A DNA stretch of 64,000 nucleotides from Blastocatellia bacterium (GTDB taxonomy: Bacteria; Acidobacteriota; Blastocatellia; UBA7656): positions 186,001 through 250,000 of the forward strand of contig DATENM010000039.1 in NCBI GenBank assembly GCA_035275065.1, given 5' to 3'. Made by a program: the position numbers and the translations under genes. Positions 7,619 to 17,900 of the stretch are shown here, piece by piece (the first letter of the stretch is position 1; each line of letters starts with the position of its first letter). Below the pieces are notes generated by a model. That model was given only the letters and a program-made list of their open reading frames with translations, had not been told where the DNA came from and ran no database searches.

Positions 7619-10600
7619 ATGAAAGCGTTACCTGGCCGCCTTGGATTATTGGCTGCGCTGTTCTGGCTGGTCGCAGGCGCGGCGGCGCTTCACGCGTCCG
7701 TGGCGACAGAGTCGGCGCGGCAGCTTGCGGACGGCGCAGATGACACGGCCATCAGCTTGAAGGACCGGCAGGAAGCGCTAAAGAAGCTGACAGAGGCGGC
7801 GCAGCTCTTTCTCGACAGCGGACAGAAAGAAGAGGCGGCCCGCGCGCTCAACCGTGCGGGCCGCCTTCAGTTATTACTGAACGCGCCGAATGATGCGATC
7901 AACAGCCATCGTCAGGCATTAACCCTGCTCAAACCGGCGGCGCCGCCTGACGTCGAGGTGGATAGCTTGAACGGCATGGCGGCGGCTTATATGTTGTTGC
8001 AAAACCGGCAGGCCGCCCAGGAGGCGCTGCGCCGAGCTTTCGCCCTCAGCAAGCAGTCGGCCTATACGTCAGGCCAGGCACAGGCGCTGCTGATCCTCAG
8101 CGACTTTCAGAATTACGATAACCATGTGCTCGCCTTACAGACCGCGCAATCCGCCCTGACGCTCTGGCAAGCGCTGAGCGACAAGCGTGGGATGGCTCGC
8201 GCCTGTTCGCTGATCGGGCGCTGTTACATGGCGCAAAACCTTCTATCCGACGCCACGCAACATTATCAAACCGCGTTGCAACTCTGGCGCGAACTGAGCA
8301 ACCCTCCAGAAGAGGCGGCGGCGATCATCATGATTGCTTTCATCGAGCAGCGCAAAGGTGAGTGGGAAAACAGCCTCTCGCTTTTGACCGAGGCCCAGGC
8401 CCTGCTCGATGAGGAAGCCGAGCCGCAGCGCATGGGAGAAATTGCCGCCGGCATGGCATGGGCGTTTCATGAGAATGGGCTGCCGGAAATCAGCCTCGCG
8501 CATTATCAACGGGCGCTCGATTATTTCCGCCGGGCGCAAGATATCCATATGATCTGGTATGTCACCTGGGCCATCGGCAAGGCGCATTACCTGCTGAATA
8601 ACTATCCGAGCGCCGTGACCTATCTGCAACAGGCCCTCGACCAGGTTGCGCCAGATAGCATTACCGCTGCGCCGTGCTACGAATATCTCGGCAGGGTGTA
8701 CATTTCAACCGGCCAATATGAGATGGCTCTGCAAAACTTAGAATGGGCGCTTGGGATTTATACGAGAACCGTCAACCCGATGGAAGCGGCGCGGGTGCGC
8801 GGCCTGCTGGGGCAAGTCTCCGAGCGCCAGGGCCTGTCGAATCAGGCGCGACACGATTACACGCAGGCGCTAGCAACCTTCAGCAAGTTATCTGATCGGT
8901 TGAATCAGGCGGCGATCTATTACGCGCTGGGGCAGTTAGAATTTCGGAGCGGAAACGATATCGTCGCCGCAGACTACTTGAGAAAATCTATCGCGGTCAC
9001 CGATGACGTTCGCCGGGCTTCGGCGAGCAGCGACCTGGCCGCCGCCTTTTCGGCTACGGTTTATGAGCGTTACGAAAAGTACATCGAATGTTTAATGCAT
9101 CAATATGCGGCGCGGGCGGCGCCGGCGCTGCTGGCGCAGGCTTTTGAGACCAGCGAATTGGCGCGGGCGCGCTCGCTGGCAGAGTTATTGCGCGCCACCC
9201 AATCCCATCTGATCAACGGTCTCGACCCGCAGTTGGCCGAGCAGGAAAAATCGCTGCGGCAGGCGCTCAGGGTTAAAGAAGACTATAAAGTCGCGCTATT
9301 GGCCGGGACTTACAAGACTGCGGAACTGCTTGCGCTCGATAAGGAATTGGCGCAACTAAAAGCCGCTGCGAATCAGGTCAATGAAAGCATTCGGGCGCGC
9401 TATCCGGCTTATGAGCAGATGGTCAGGCCCGCCGCCTGGACTCTGCGACAAATTCAGGAGCAGGTTATCGCGGACGACCAGACCGTGCTTTTAGAGTACA
9501 GCCTTGGCGCCGACAAGAGTTACGTCTGGGCCGTGACCCGCGATCACATTCAGAGTTACGAATTACCCGCCGGCGCAGTAATTAACGCGGCAGCACAAGA
9601 GGTCTACAAATTATTGGCGAGCCCGCCAGACCCGGAAACCGAGAAGTCATTATCCCTGGCCATTCAGAGCCTGGGGCGGATGATTCTGTCGCCGGTCGCC
9701 GCCGAGCTGAGCAAGCGCCGCCTGCTTATCGTCGCCGACGGCGCGCTCCACTACCTTCCTTTCCAGGTCATGCCAAACCCTTCGGCGGGTGACGAACCGC
9801 TGGTCGCCAGCTATGAGATTATCAACATTCCTTCGGCCTCGATTTTGGGAGAATTGCGTAAAGAAGCGCGGCCTCGGCAAGCACCGAAAGTGTTAGCCGC
9901 GTTTGGCGACCCGGTCTTTGCGGCGAATTATGCGCTTCGCAAAGAGACCGGCGATGCCGAGCCGCTGGCCGCCGCACAGTCGCCGGATGTGGCCGGCTGG
10001 CACCGCGCGCTGCGCGACATTGAGCTGAATGGAGATCGCTTCGACCCTTCGGTCATCAAGCCGCTCTTTTATGCCAGGCGCGAGTTAGCCAACCTGCGCG
10101 AGGCGGCTAACGGCAGAGAGGTGTTCATCGCCTCGGGCTTTGCCGCTACCCGCGAACAATTGCTCAGCGTGGATCTAACGCAATACGCCATTCTTCATTT
10201 TGCCACGCATGGCCTGCTTGACCCGAGGCGACCGGAGAATTCCGGTCTGGTGCTTTCCACAATGAACCGGGACAGGCAAGCGCAGAACGGCTTTGTCGGC
10301 TTGCAAGATATCTATGGATTGCGGGCGCCGGTTGGTCTCGTCGTCCTGAGCGCCTGTCAGACCGCTCTTGGCAAAGACGTGCGCGGCGAAGGCTTGCTGG
10401 GTCTGACGCGCGGGTTTATGTATGCGGGCGCATCCAGCGTAATGGCCAGTTTATGGAAGGTGGATGACGAGGCGACGGCGGAATTAATGCGCCTGGCTTA
10501 CATCAACATGCTGCAAAAGGGGATGACCCCGGCGGCGGCTTTGCGCGCCGCGCAGAATGACATCCGGCACAGGCCCGAGTGGCAGTCGCCTTACTTTTGG

Positions 10601-10771
10601 GCGGGGTTTACCTTGCAGGGAGAATATCTCCAGGCCATTTCTCTGCCCGCCAAAAAAGTCACGCCGCATTTCAACAGCGGCGTGATCCTTGGCGGCGCGG
10701 TGATGTTAATGGCCAGCCTTGCCTTATGGTATCGCCATCACCGAAAACGAAGACAACGGCAGAGCCCTTAG
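7619..10771 (+). CDS. TPR-CHAT domain protein (clan CD peptidase-like), membrane anchored
   Basis: A 1050-residue protein with an N-terminal signal peptide (MKALPGRLGLLAALFWLVAG), an array of tetratricopeptide repeats over roughly residues 40-480, a coiled linker with QLKAAANQVNESIRARYPAY, a CHAT domain over about residues 640-1010, and a C-terminal transmembrane helix (GVILGGAVMLMASLALWY) followed by a basic tail. CHAT is a separase/caspase-like clan CD fold: catalytic His864 is in HFATHG and Cys913 in VLSACQTALG, both intact. The topology predicts an extracytoplasmic protease held in the inner membrane. A GTG nine bases earlier is an alternative start. It ends exactly where the convergent anti-sigma-like gene ends. 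Confidence 0.88.
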   Translation: MKALPGRLGLLAALFWLVAGAAALHASVATESARQLADGADDTAISLKDRQEALKKLTEAAQLFLDSGQKEEAARALNRAGRLQLLLNAPNDAINSHRQALTLLKPAAPPDVEVDSLNGMAAAYMLLQNRQAAQEALRRAFALSKQSAYTSGQAQALLILSDFQNYDNHVLALQTAQSALTLWQALSDKRGMARACSLIGRCYMAQNLLSDATQHYQTALQLWRELSNPPEEAAAIIMIAFIEQRKGEWENSLSLLTEAQALLDEEAEPQRMGEIAAGMAWAFHENGLPEISLAHYQRALDYFRRAQDIHMIWYVTWAIGKAHYLLNNYPSAVTYLQQALDQVAPDSITAAPCYEYLGRVYISTGQYEMALQNLEWALGIYTRTVNPMEAARVRGLLGQVSERQGLSNQARHDYTQALATFSKLSDRLNQAAIYYALGQLEFRSGNDIVAADYLRKSIAVTDDVRRASASSDLAAAFSATVYERYEKYIECLMHQYAARAAPALLAQAFETSELARARSLAELLRATQSHLINGLDPQLAEQEKSLRQALRVKEDYKVALLAGTYKTAELLALDKELAQLKAAANQVNESIRARYPAYEQMVRPAAWTLRQIQEQVIADDQTVLLEYSLGADKSYVWAVTRDHIQSYELPAGAVINAAAQEVYKLLASPPDPETEKSLSLAIQSLGRMILSPVAAELSKRRLLIVADGALHYLPFQVMPNPSAGDEPLVASYEIINIPSASILGELRKEARPRQAPKVLAAFGDPVFAANYALRKETGDAEPLAAAQSPDVAGWHRALRDIELNGDRFDPSVIKPLFYARRELANLREAANGREVFIASGFAATREQLLSVDLTQYAILHFATHGLLDPRRPENSGLVLSTMNRDRQAQNGFVGLQDIYGLRAPVGLVVLSACQTALGKDVRGEGLLGLTRGFMYAGASSVMASLWKVDDEATAELMRLAYINMLQKGMTPAAALRAAQNDIRHRPEWQSPYFWAGFTLQGEYLQAISLPAKKVTPHFNSGVILGGAVMLMASLALWYRHHRKRRQRQSP

Positions 10772-11545
10772 CTATTCCACTTCGAAGTAATAGCTGCCAT
10801 TCATCCGTTGCTCTGCGCCGTCTAGTCGGGTGACGAAGAGCTTCAGCGCATATTGCCCGCGCGCCAGTTGGGCTGCCGGAATGATCACGAGAATCGATTT
10901 CGCCTGGTTCTCAGCTACCTCAAGCGATTTCGTCGCGCCATTCTCATTCTCCAGCTCGACCCGATAGCGCGCCGCCGGCGGCGTCTGCGGCGGCAAGGCT
11001 AAAGTAATCCGTAGGGCCGCGATGTCGGAGGTGAGCTTTACCTTTTCAGCTTGTATGCCTTCGGCGCGATTGTTGTTGCTGATGGTCAAAGCCAGCGCCG
11101 CGGTGGCATGGCCCGACGGCGAGCGGGGAATGAAGAACCACAAAGCGCCGGCGATGACAGCGATAAGCGCGGCTGCGGTGGCGATGCGGAGCGGCCAGGA
11201 CAGGCTTCGCCAAAAAGCGTCGAAGCGTTCCGTCCATATTGCTTTTGGCGGGGGGGCGATGCCGATAGCCTGAGATGCCGCATGGCCTTCATCCGCATAA
11301 CGCCGCACGGCGGCGGCTAAAGCAACACGCGCTTGCCGCGCAGGCGTCGTCAGGTAATTCCCTTCAAAATGTTGCCGTTGTTCCGGCTCCAGCTCATCGC
11401 GCAAATAGGCCTCGATCAATTCGTCTTCAACGACGCCGATCTGATCCGGCCATTCCTCCTGAGCAAAGCACTCCTCTTCGAACCGTTCCAGAGCCTCCTC
11501 CGGCAGTTCTTTTAATAGGTAAGCAATAATACCTTGATCGGTCAT
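10772..11545 (-). CDS. Single-TM anti-sigma-like protein
   Basis: 257 residues. The N-terminal cytoplasmic part (about 1-110) is acidic and helical, with LPEEALERFEEECFAQEEWP and VEDELIEAYLRDELEPEQRQ; one transmembrane helix lies near residues 119-139 (IATAAALIAVIAGALWFFIP); the remaining 115 residues are predicted beta-rich and extracytoplasmic. This architecture and its place 90 bases downstream of an ECF sigma gene on the same strand suggest an anti-sigma factor. There is no HxxxCxxC zinc motif, so it would belong to a zinc-free type. Function is inferred from context; a membrane stress sensor is the main alternative. It converges with the CHAT gene with no gap. Confidence 0.65.
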   Translation of the reverse strand: MTDQGIIAYLLKELPEEALERFEEECFAQEEWPDQIGVVEDELIEAYLRDELEPEQRQHFEGNYLTTPARQARVALAAAVRRYADEGHAASQAIGIAPPPKAIWTERFDAFWRSLSWPLRIATAAALIAVIAGALWFFIPRSPSGHATAALALTISNNNRAEGIQAEKVKLTSDIAALRITLALPPQTPPAARYRVELENENGATKSLEVAENQAKSILVIIPAAQLARGQYALKLFVTRLDGAEQRMNGSYYFEVE

Positions 11546-11635
11546 CTATTTAGCACCAGGATGCTCTCGAAAAGAGCCGGTACAAATCTGAGTCGAACGA
11601 CGTCCTCATTAGTATATGCTACAAACATCAGTTCG

Positions 11636-12247
11636 TTACGTGTCAAAGTTTTCCAGTGGGCCCTCGTTTGCGCGTTTCTGGACACAATCCGACAAACGAT
11701 TACGCAGCCGGGTCACCCGAATCCGTAGCGCCAGCACCGAAATTCCTAAGGCTTCGGCTAAGCGACGCCGGAATTTAGCCCGCGACTGGCCTTGTACGTC
11801 ACGACAATAGGCGAGGAGCAACTGCTGCTCATCAAGGGGGAGCTTCTCGAAACAGGGCTTTAAGATAGCGTAGATTTTTTCCACCAGCTCGCCGGAAGAC
11901 TCGCTTAACTCCAGGATAAACTTGCGCAGCGCCGATTCTTCCCGCTTGATCAGGCGGTATTTTTCTTTGGCGATATTTTGCGCGATACCCAGGCAGTATT
12001 TATCCACATCGGGCACGACTGCGCCGGCAGCGATCTTGACGATGGCCCGATCAAGGGTTTCATCCGCGGCGCTCACAGGGTCCGTAAGGCCCTTCATTCT
12101 AAAAAGGCCGATGAGTCGCTTATGGAGGTTGGTATAACGGCGACCCGCATCTTCGGGATCAGGCGCGAGAAGTTCCAAAAACCGCGCGAACATCTCCTGA
12201 TTGACCTGGGGCGGGCGCTTTGAATCTCTTCGGGGCGAATCCGTCAT
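11636..12247 (-). CDS. ECF-type RNA polymerase sigma factor
   Basis: 203 residues. The region-2-like part (about residues 38-100) contains DPVSAADETLDRAIVKIAAG and CLGIAQNIAKEKYR, the pattern of an Acidobacteriota-rich ECF subtype; the region-4-like part (about 125-190) has LPLDEQQLLLAYC and a helix-turn-helix with RRRLAEALGISVLALRIRVT. It would direct RNA polymerase to a stress or accessory regulon. The ATG at 12247 was chosen over an upstream alternative at 12313 because the conserved part starts well after it; no strong ribosome binding site is visible. The anti-sigma-like gene follows 90 bases downstream on the same strand, and the caspase gene lies divergently upstream. Confidence 0.78.
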   Translation of the reverse strand: MTDSPRRDSKRPPQVNQEMFARFLELLAPDPEDAGRRYTNLHKRLIGLFRMKGLTDPVSAADETLDRAIVKIAAGAVVPDVDKYCLGIAQNIAKEKYRLIKREESALRKFILELSESSGELVEKIYAILKPCFEKLPLDEQQLLLAYCRDVQGQSRAKFRRRLAEALGISVLALRIRVTRLRNRLSDCVQKRANEGPLENFDT

Positions 12248-12656
12248 TTCTGGCTCGATCAGGCTTGATACGAATGATGGCACACGAGTAAGCTGCGCAA
12301 TACATAAACCCAAAGGCTATGAACCGGGCGACCCTTATTGCTGAATGAAGCGAATTGCCCACAGCAGAATACAACAACAAATCCGGCAGAGCAAACAGCC
12401 TGATTTCCGCCCGGCAGGCGCCGTCCGTTCAAGTCACTCAGTGGTTAAGCGGGGTTCGCCCTGACGCGAGGCAAGGGGTAAGCGTTGATCTTCCGAGCGC
12501 CGCTGTGGGATACTGCTACACTGGCAGTTATGAAAATCAAGGACAACCAGGCCCTCAATATCCTCACGGTCCTAACCCGTTTTCACTTATGCATCAGCAG
12601 GCCCTTGGGTCAGACGCGATACTGACTAAACGGCCTGCGTCGTCAGGAGGTTATCG
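12248..12656. other. Divergent regulatory region between sigma and caspase genes
   Basis: 409 bases with no supportable gene. It must hold the promoters of the sigma operon (leftward) and the caspase gene (rightward). A TTGATC/GATACT pair (12485-12514) is a candidate for the rightward one. No inverted repeats stood out. Confidence 0.5.
12485..12514 (+). promoter_or_regulatory. Possible promoter of the caspase-like gene
   Basis: TTGATC at 12485-12490 and GATACT at 12509-12514 with an 18-base spacer, giving a leader of about 135 bases. It resembles a housekeeping promoter rather than an ECF promoter. Weak evidence. Confidence 0.3.
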
Positions 12657-14870
12657 ATGCGACGTACAATATTCATCATCACACTCGGATTGACGCTCTT
12701 TTTCACTGCGGTTGTGGCCAGCGCCCAGCGGCCGGGCAAACAAAAGCCGCGCCCGCAGCCCGCCGACCAGCCGGCGAAGGGCGCGCCGGCAGAAGCCAAA
12801 CCCGCGCCCGCGAAGTCCGCCGCTAACGATCAATGGGCGCTGCTGATCGGCGTCAGCAACTATCCCGGCCAGATTCAAAAGCTGACCTACGCCAGCCGCG
12901 ACGCGCACTCGATTAAGGACTTGCTTGCGAGCTCCGCCCGCTTGCCCGAAGATCACATTCGCCTGCTCACGGACGAAGGCCCCGCAGACGCCCGCGCCAC
13001 CAAGCAGAACATTCTCGCGGCCATCGATAATCTGGCGACGCGCGTGCAGCCCAACCATCAGGTGATTGTCTTTCTGGCCGGCCACGGCATCGCCCGCGGC
13101 CTCGGCGCACAGGCCAAGAGCTACTTCCTGCCGGCCGACGTGGATGCGTCGTCGAAAGAGTCGCTTGAGCGCACAGGGCTTGATCTGGAAGAGCTGTCGC
13201 GGCGGCTCGGCAACCTGAAGGCTTCGCAGTTCACGATCTTCATAGACGCCTGCCGCGAAGACCCTTTCCCCGGTCGCGGCATCAAAGGCAACACCATGAC
13301 CGACGTGATGGCGCGCGGCCTGCGCGTCACGCCATCGTCGGCACCGACGAACGGCGCGCCGCCGACTTCGGTGGTCTTTTACGCCTGTCGGGTTGGCGAG
13401 CGGGCTTTTGAAGACCCGAAGCTTGAGCACGGCGTTTTTACTTACTACATCCTCAGCGGCATTCGCGAGCTGGCCGGTCGCCCTGATGGCCGCGTCGAAG
13501 CGGGCACGCTGGCGGTTTACCTGCACGACAACGTGGCGAAGTGGAGTCAGGACTTTCAAGAGCGTGCCAAGTACCCGGCGGAGCAGACGCCGACCATGAC
13601 GGCTACGGAAGTGCGCGGCCCCATCGTCATCGTCAAACTCGCAACGCCGACCAAAGATGTGCAGTCGCCGAGGAGCGGCACCGTCACGTTGATGACATCG
13701 CCCGCCGAAGCGGCCCTGACCCTGAACGGGCAGGCGCTTGGCGCGTCGCCGACGCAGAAAGAGCTGCCGCCGGGCGAATACACCGTGCGCGCCGAGCAGC
13801 AAGGCTTTCAGCCGGCGGAAACCAAAATCACCGTCGTTGCCGGCGTGCAGCAGGAAGTCACCCTGACCTTGAAGCCTGCCGCCGCAAGCGCCAGTTATGA
13901 AAAAGGCGTGAAGTTTGAAGCCGATCACCTGTGGCCGCAAGCCATCGCCGCTTACGAGATGGCTTTGCGCGAAGACGCCGGCTCGATGGCCGTCTACGAG
14001 CGGCTGGCGAATGCTTACCTCGAGAACGCGCGTTATCGCGATGCGGTTGATCTGTTGCAGACGGCCAGCGACAAGCTGCCGAACAACGCGCTGCTGCTGG
14101 CGCGGCGGGCGCGCGCCCTGAGCCGCTGGGCTAGTGTCGAGCCGACCGAAGACCTTTCAACGAACCCGCGCCCGTCGAAAGCCGCCAATCAAAAAGACGC
14201 CCGCAAAGAAGCGGTGAAGCTGGCCGAGCAAGCGGCGAAGATTGATCCCAACTCGGCGGCGGTGAATCTGGCGTTAGGTTATGCCTACGCGCTCGATCCG
14301 AAAGATCAGTCGAAAGCGAACGCCGCTTTCGTGCGCGCTTCGACAATCGCCCCCGAAGATGCCGAAGCTTACTATGGCGTCGGCTACACCTACCGCTTGT
14401 TGAAGCAGTACCCGCAGGCGATCCCGCAGTTGAAGAAGGCGCTACAGCTCAGGCCCGATTATTACGACGCGCACCGCGAGCTGGCTTACTGCTATCACGC
14501 GACCAACGACACGGACAACGCCATCCGCGAGTACAACACGGCGACCGGTTATCGCAGCGAGACGAGTAATTCGGGCGAGATGGCGGGCAATCACCTGGCG
14601 CTGTCGGCCTTGTATCAGGAGAAAGGCCAGCAGGTCGGCGGCAGCGAAGGCGAGCAGATTTCCGCGGCGGGCAAGGGCCACGAGAGCGAGGCGCGCGATT
14701 ACGACCCGACGTTGAAAGCCGCCCTGCGCGTGCTGAACGAGAGCGGCCTGTCGTACCGCATGCAGAGTTACCTGCCGTCCGAGCTGCGCAACGTGATCGA
14801 TACCAAAGGCGTGCGCGTGCCGATTCCCGGCGGCAACAAGATCAAGATTCCCTTCGGCAAAAAGCCATAA
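12657..14870 (+). CDS. Secreted caspase-family (C14) peptidase with PEGA and TPR domains
   Basis: 737 residues with a signal peptide (IFIITLGLTLFFTAVVASAQ). The caspase p20-like domain covers about residues 55-320: NDQWALLIGVSNYPG, catalytic His143 in FLAGHGIA and Cys199 in FIDACREDPF, both intact. Residues about 340-405 are a PEGA domain (SPAEAALTLNGQALGASPTQ, LPPGEYTVRAEQQGF), usually a surface or peptidoglycan-proximal module, followed by TPR repeats to about residue 650. Bacterial caspase-like proteases cleave after Arg/Lys and several act in stress or immunity. AGGAGG lies six bases upstream of the ATG. It is divergent from the sigma gene and is the third clan CD peptidase in 9 kb. A palindrome follows its stop. 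Confidence 0.88.
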   Translation: MRRTIFIITLGLTLFFTAVVASAQRPGKQKPRPQPADQPAKGAPAEAKPAPAKSAANDQWALLIGVSNYPGQIQKLTYASRDAHSIKDLLASSARLPEDHIRLLTDEGPADARATKQNILAAIDNLATRVQPNHQVIVFLAGHGIARGLGAQAKSYFLPADVDASSKESLERTGLDLEELSRRLGNLKASQFTIFIDACREDPFPGRGIKGNTMTDVMARGLRVTPSSAPTNGAPPTSVVFYACRVGERAFEDPKLEHGVFTYYILSGIRELAGRPDGRVEAGTLAVYLHDNVAKWSQDFQERAKYPAEQTPTMTATEVRGPIVIVKLATPTKDVQSPRSGTVTLMTSPAEAALTLNGQALGASPTQKELPPGEYTVRAEQQGFQPAETKITVVAGVQQEVTLTLKPAAASASYEKGVKFEADHLWPQAIAAYEMALREDAGSMAVYERLANAYLENARYRDAVDLLQTASDKLPNNALLLARRARALSRWASVEPTEDLSTNPRPSKAANQKDARKEAVKLAEQAAKIDPNSAAVNLALGYAYALDPKDQSKANAAFVRASTIAPEDAEAYYGVGYTYRLLKQYPQAIPQLKKALQLRPDYYDAHRELAYCYHATNDTDNAIREYNTATGYRSETSNSGEMAGNHLALSALYQEKGQQVGGSEGEQISAAGKGHESEARDYDPTLKAALRVLNESGLSYRMQSYLPSELRNVIDTKGVRVPIPGGNKIKIPFGKKP

Positions 14871-14880
14871 TCCAAACTTG

Positions 14881-14944
14881 AACCGCCAAGACGCCAAGAT
14901 CGCCAAGGGCCGCTTCTCTTGGCGATCTTGGCGTCTTGGCGGTT
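14881..14944. repeat. Perfect palindrome built of CGCCAAGA-type repeats
   Basis: Two 27-base arms (14881-14907 and 14918-14944) are perfect reverse complements around a 10-base loop. Each arm is itself three copies of a CGCCAAG(A) motif. It fills the gap between the caspase gene and glnE and ends 12 bases before the glnE ATG. It could act as a terminator-like hairpin, but it has no T-run and matches the style of other repeats in this window. Confidence 0.9.
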
Positions 14945-14956
14945 AATATCCTTGCG

Positions 14957-17900
14957 ATGGCTGACGACCCGACCGGCGCTATCGAAGCGTTCATCAGCGC
15001 GCTGCCCGACCCGCAGGGGGCGCGCGCCTTCTGGGAGCGCCTGCAAGCAGTTCGTAAGCTGGATTACAATCGCGATTCGCTGCTGGCGTCGCGCCTGTTG
15101 ACGCTGGCGGCGTACAGCCCGTTTCTGGCCGAAGACCTGCTGCGCCATCCTGAGCATATCGAGTGGCTGCGGCGCGAGGCCGAGAGCGGCTTTGATCGCG
15201 TCAAGACCCGCGAGCCGTTGGGGGACGAACTGGCGCGCTTCCTGATGCGCGCCTTCGACAGCGACGAGCGCATGCGGCTGGCGCGCTTCAAGCGCCGCGA
15301 GTTGCTGCGCATCTACCTGCGCGACTGCCTGAAAGTTGCGACGCTCGCCGAAGTCACCGAAGAGCTGTCGCACTTGGCGGACGTCATCCTCGGCCACGCT
15401 CTGGCGGTCGCTCATCAGGAGATGGCGAACCGGCACGGCGCACCGCTCACGCGTGACGAGCGCGGGCGCATTCAAACCGCCGAGCTGGCCGTCGTCGCTC
15501 TGGGCAAGCTCGGCTGCCGCGAATTGAACTACGCCTCGGACATCGACCTGTTCTTCCTGTTTGCCGGCGAGGGCCAAACCGCCGGCGATGGCCGCTCGCT
15601 AGAATCGGTCATCAGCAATAAAGCCTTCTTCAAGGGCGTCGCCGAGCGCATCACGCAGCTGATCGCCGGCCAGACGGCAGAGGGCGCGGCCTATCGCATA
15701 GACCTGCGGCTGCGGCCATACGGGCGCGATGGCGATCTTGTCTGGGAGGTCGAGCGCGCCGCCGACTACTACCGGCAGAAGGCGCAGAACTGGGAGCGCC
15801 AGGCGTTGCTGCGGGCGCGCGCCGCGGCGGGAAGCGAGACGCTGGTGGCGCATTTTCTCGATCTGGTGCGCGACGCCATCTTCACCGCCGCGCCGCGGGA
15901 TTACGCCATGCAGGAAGTCCGGCGCGCCAAAGAGAAGATTGACCGCGAAGTCGCACGGCGCGGCGGCGGCTTTAACGTCAAGCTCGGCCGCGGCGGCATC
16001 CGCGAAATCGAATTCATCGCGCAAGCCTTGCAACTGCGGCACGGCGGCCATGAGCCCTGGGTGCGCTCGACACAGACGTTGATCGTGCTGGCGCGGCTGG
16101 CCGACAAAGGCTACCTCAGCGAAACCGAGCGCGCCCGCTTGAGCGCCGCCTACAGCTTTCTGCGCACAGTGGAACACCGCTTACAGATGGAGCATGGGGC
16201 GCAAACGCATGCGCTGCCGATGGCGCGCGAGCGGCTCCGGCTAGTGGCGCGGCGTTGCGGTTACTTGCAAAGCGCCGACGCGGCGGCAGAGCTGTTGCGC
16301 GACCTGGAGGCGCACACGTCCGCGGTGCGGGCGACCTATCAGCGCGTCTTTGCCGACGACGGCGCGGCACCGATTGTGGCAAAGGTTACAGAAGCGCCGC
16401 CGGCTCGCGAGATGGATGACGAAACGGCGCGGCTCGCCCGTCAGGCGGTCGCGGCGCTCGGCAGAGTTTCCGGCGCGCTTGGCTCGTCAGAGGAAGCAAG
16501 TGCTGAGGCGCGCGGCGCTGACGCTGCCGCCATCGAGCGTGCCGTGGTCGCGGCGCTCGACCTGGCGATCAATCCGCTACGCTCGCTGCGCAACCTGTCG
16601 GCGTGGGCCGAATCCTGCGCCACCTTTCTGCGCGACCGCACCGCCGCGAGCGCCGCGCCGTTCGACTTCGATGATTTAATCGAGCGCTTGCTGCCGACTC
16701 TGAGCAGCCAGTATCTTGCCAACCTGCTGATTGCCCGCCCGATGCTTGCCGACGCGCTTGGCGAACAGTCGCCACGCGACGCGGCCGCCTTTTATCAACT
16801 CATGCGCCGGAGTATTGCCGACGACAGCAGCCCGGCGGCCAAGAGCGACGCGCTGCGCCGCGCCTGGCTCCGGCAAGTGCTGGCCATCGGCTACAACGAT
16901 CTCGTTGTCAGTGGCCGGTTGCCGGTTGCCAGCGAATTCCGGCTGACAACCGGCGACCGGCCACCGGCCACTGATTCATTGCGCGTGAATAACCTTACAC
17001 AAACGGCGCTCGCCGAAGCGAGCTTGCGGCTGGCCGTCGAGATCGCTCTGGAATCGCTCGGCGTCAAGCCGCCGCCTTCTGTCGCGCAAGAAAACGAAGC
17101 CTCGAACAGCGAGCCGTCCCCGGCCCCCGGCCCCCGGCCCCCGGCCCCTGACTTGCCCTTCGCGATTCTCGGACTTGGAAGGCTCGGCCATGCCGGGATG
17201 GATTATGGCTCGGACATGGATTTGCTCGTCGTCTTTGATGACGCTGACGCGTGGCCGCCCGCCGTGCTGGCTTCAAACGCGGCATTAAAGACGGACGAGC
17301 TGCCGCACGAGTTTTATGCGCGCTTCACCTCAGAGCTGGTGCGCGTGCTGGCCTCGATCACGCGCGAAGGCTTGCTCTATCGCGTAGACCTGCGCCTGCG
17401 CCCCGAAGGCAAGAACGGCGCGCTGGCACAGGGACTGAATGGGCTGGTGGCTTACCTTACGCATCGCGCTTCGGCGTGGGAGCATTCGGCTTACCTGAAG
17501 GCTCGCGAGGTGGCTGGCGACCCGGCATTCGGGGCGCGCACACGGCAGGCGCTCTGCGAAGCGTGCTTCGCGGCGGCGGCGCGCAACGCCAATCTCAAAG
17601 ACGAGCTGGCAGCGATGCGCGAGCGCATTCAGGCAGAGAAAGCGCGCGGCAGCCAGGTGAACGTTAAGTGGGGGCGCGGCGGCATGACCGATGTGTATTT
17701 TGTCACGCGCTATCTGCAACTCAGCGAGCGCATCGATTACCCGCCCGCGGAAGGCACGGCGGCGCTCATCCGCCACCTGGGCGAGCGCGGCGCGCTGGAC
17801 GCGGCATCAACCGAGGCGCTGTTTGCGGGCTACACCTTCTTGCGCCGGCTCGATCACTGGATGCGGCTGTTGCTGGATCGCCCGACGCCCGTACTGCCGG

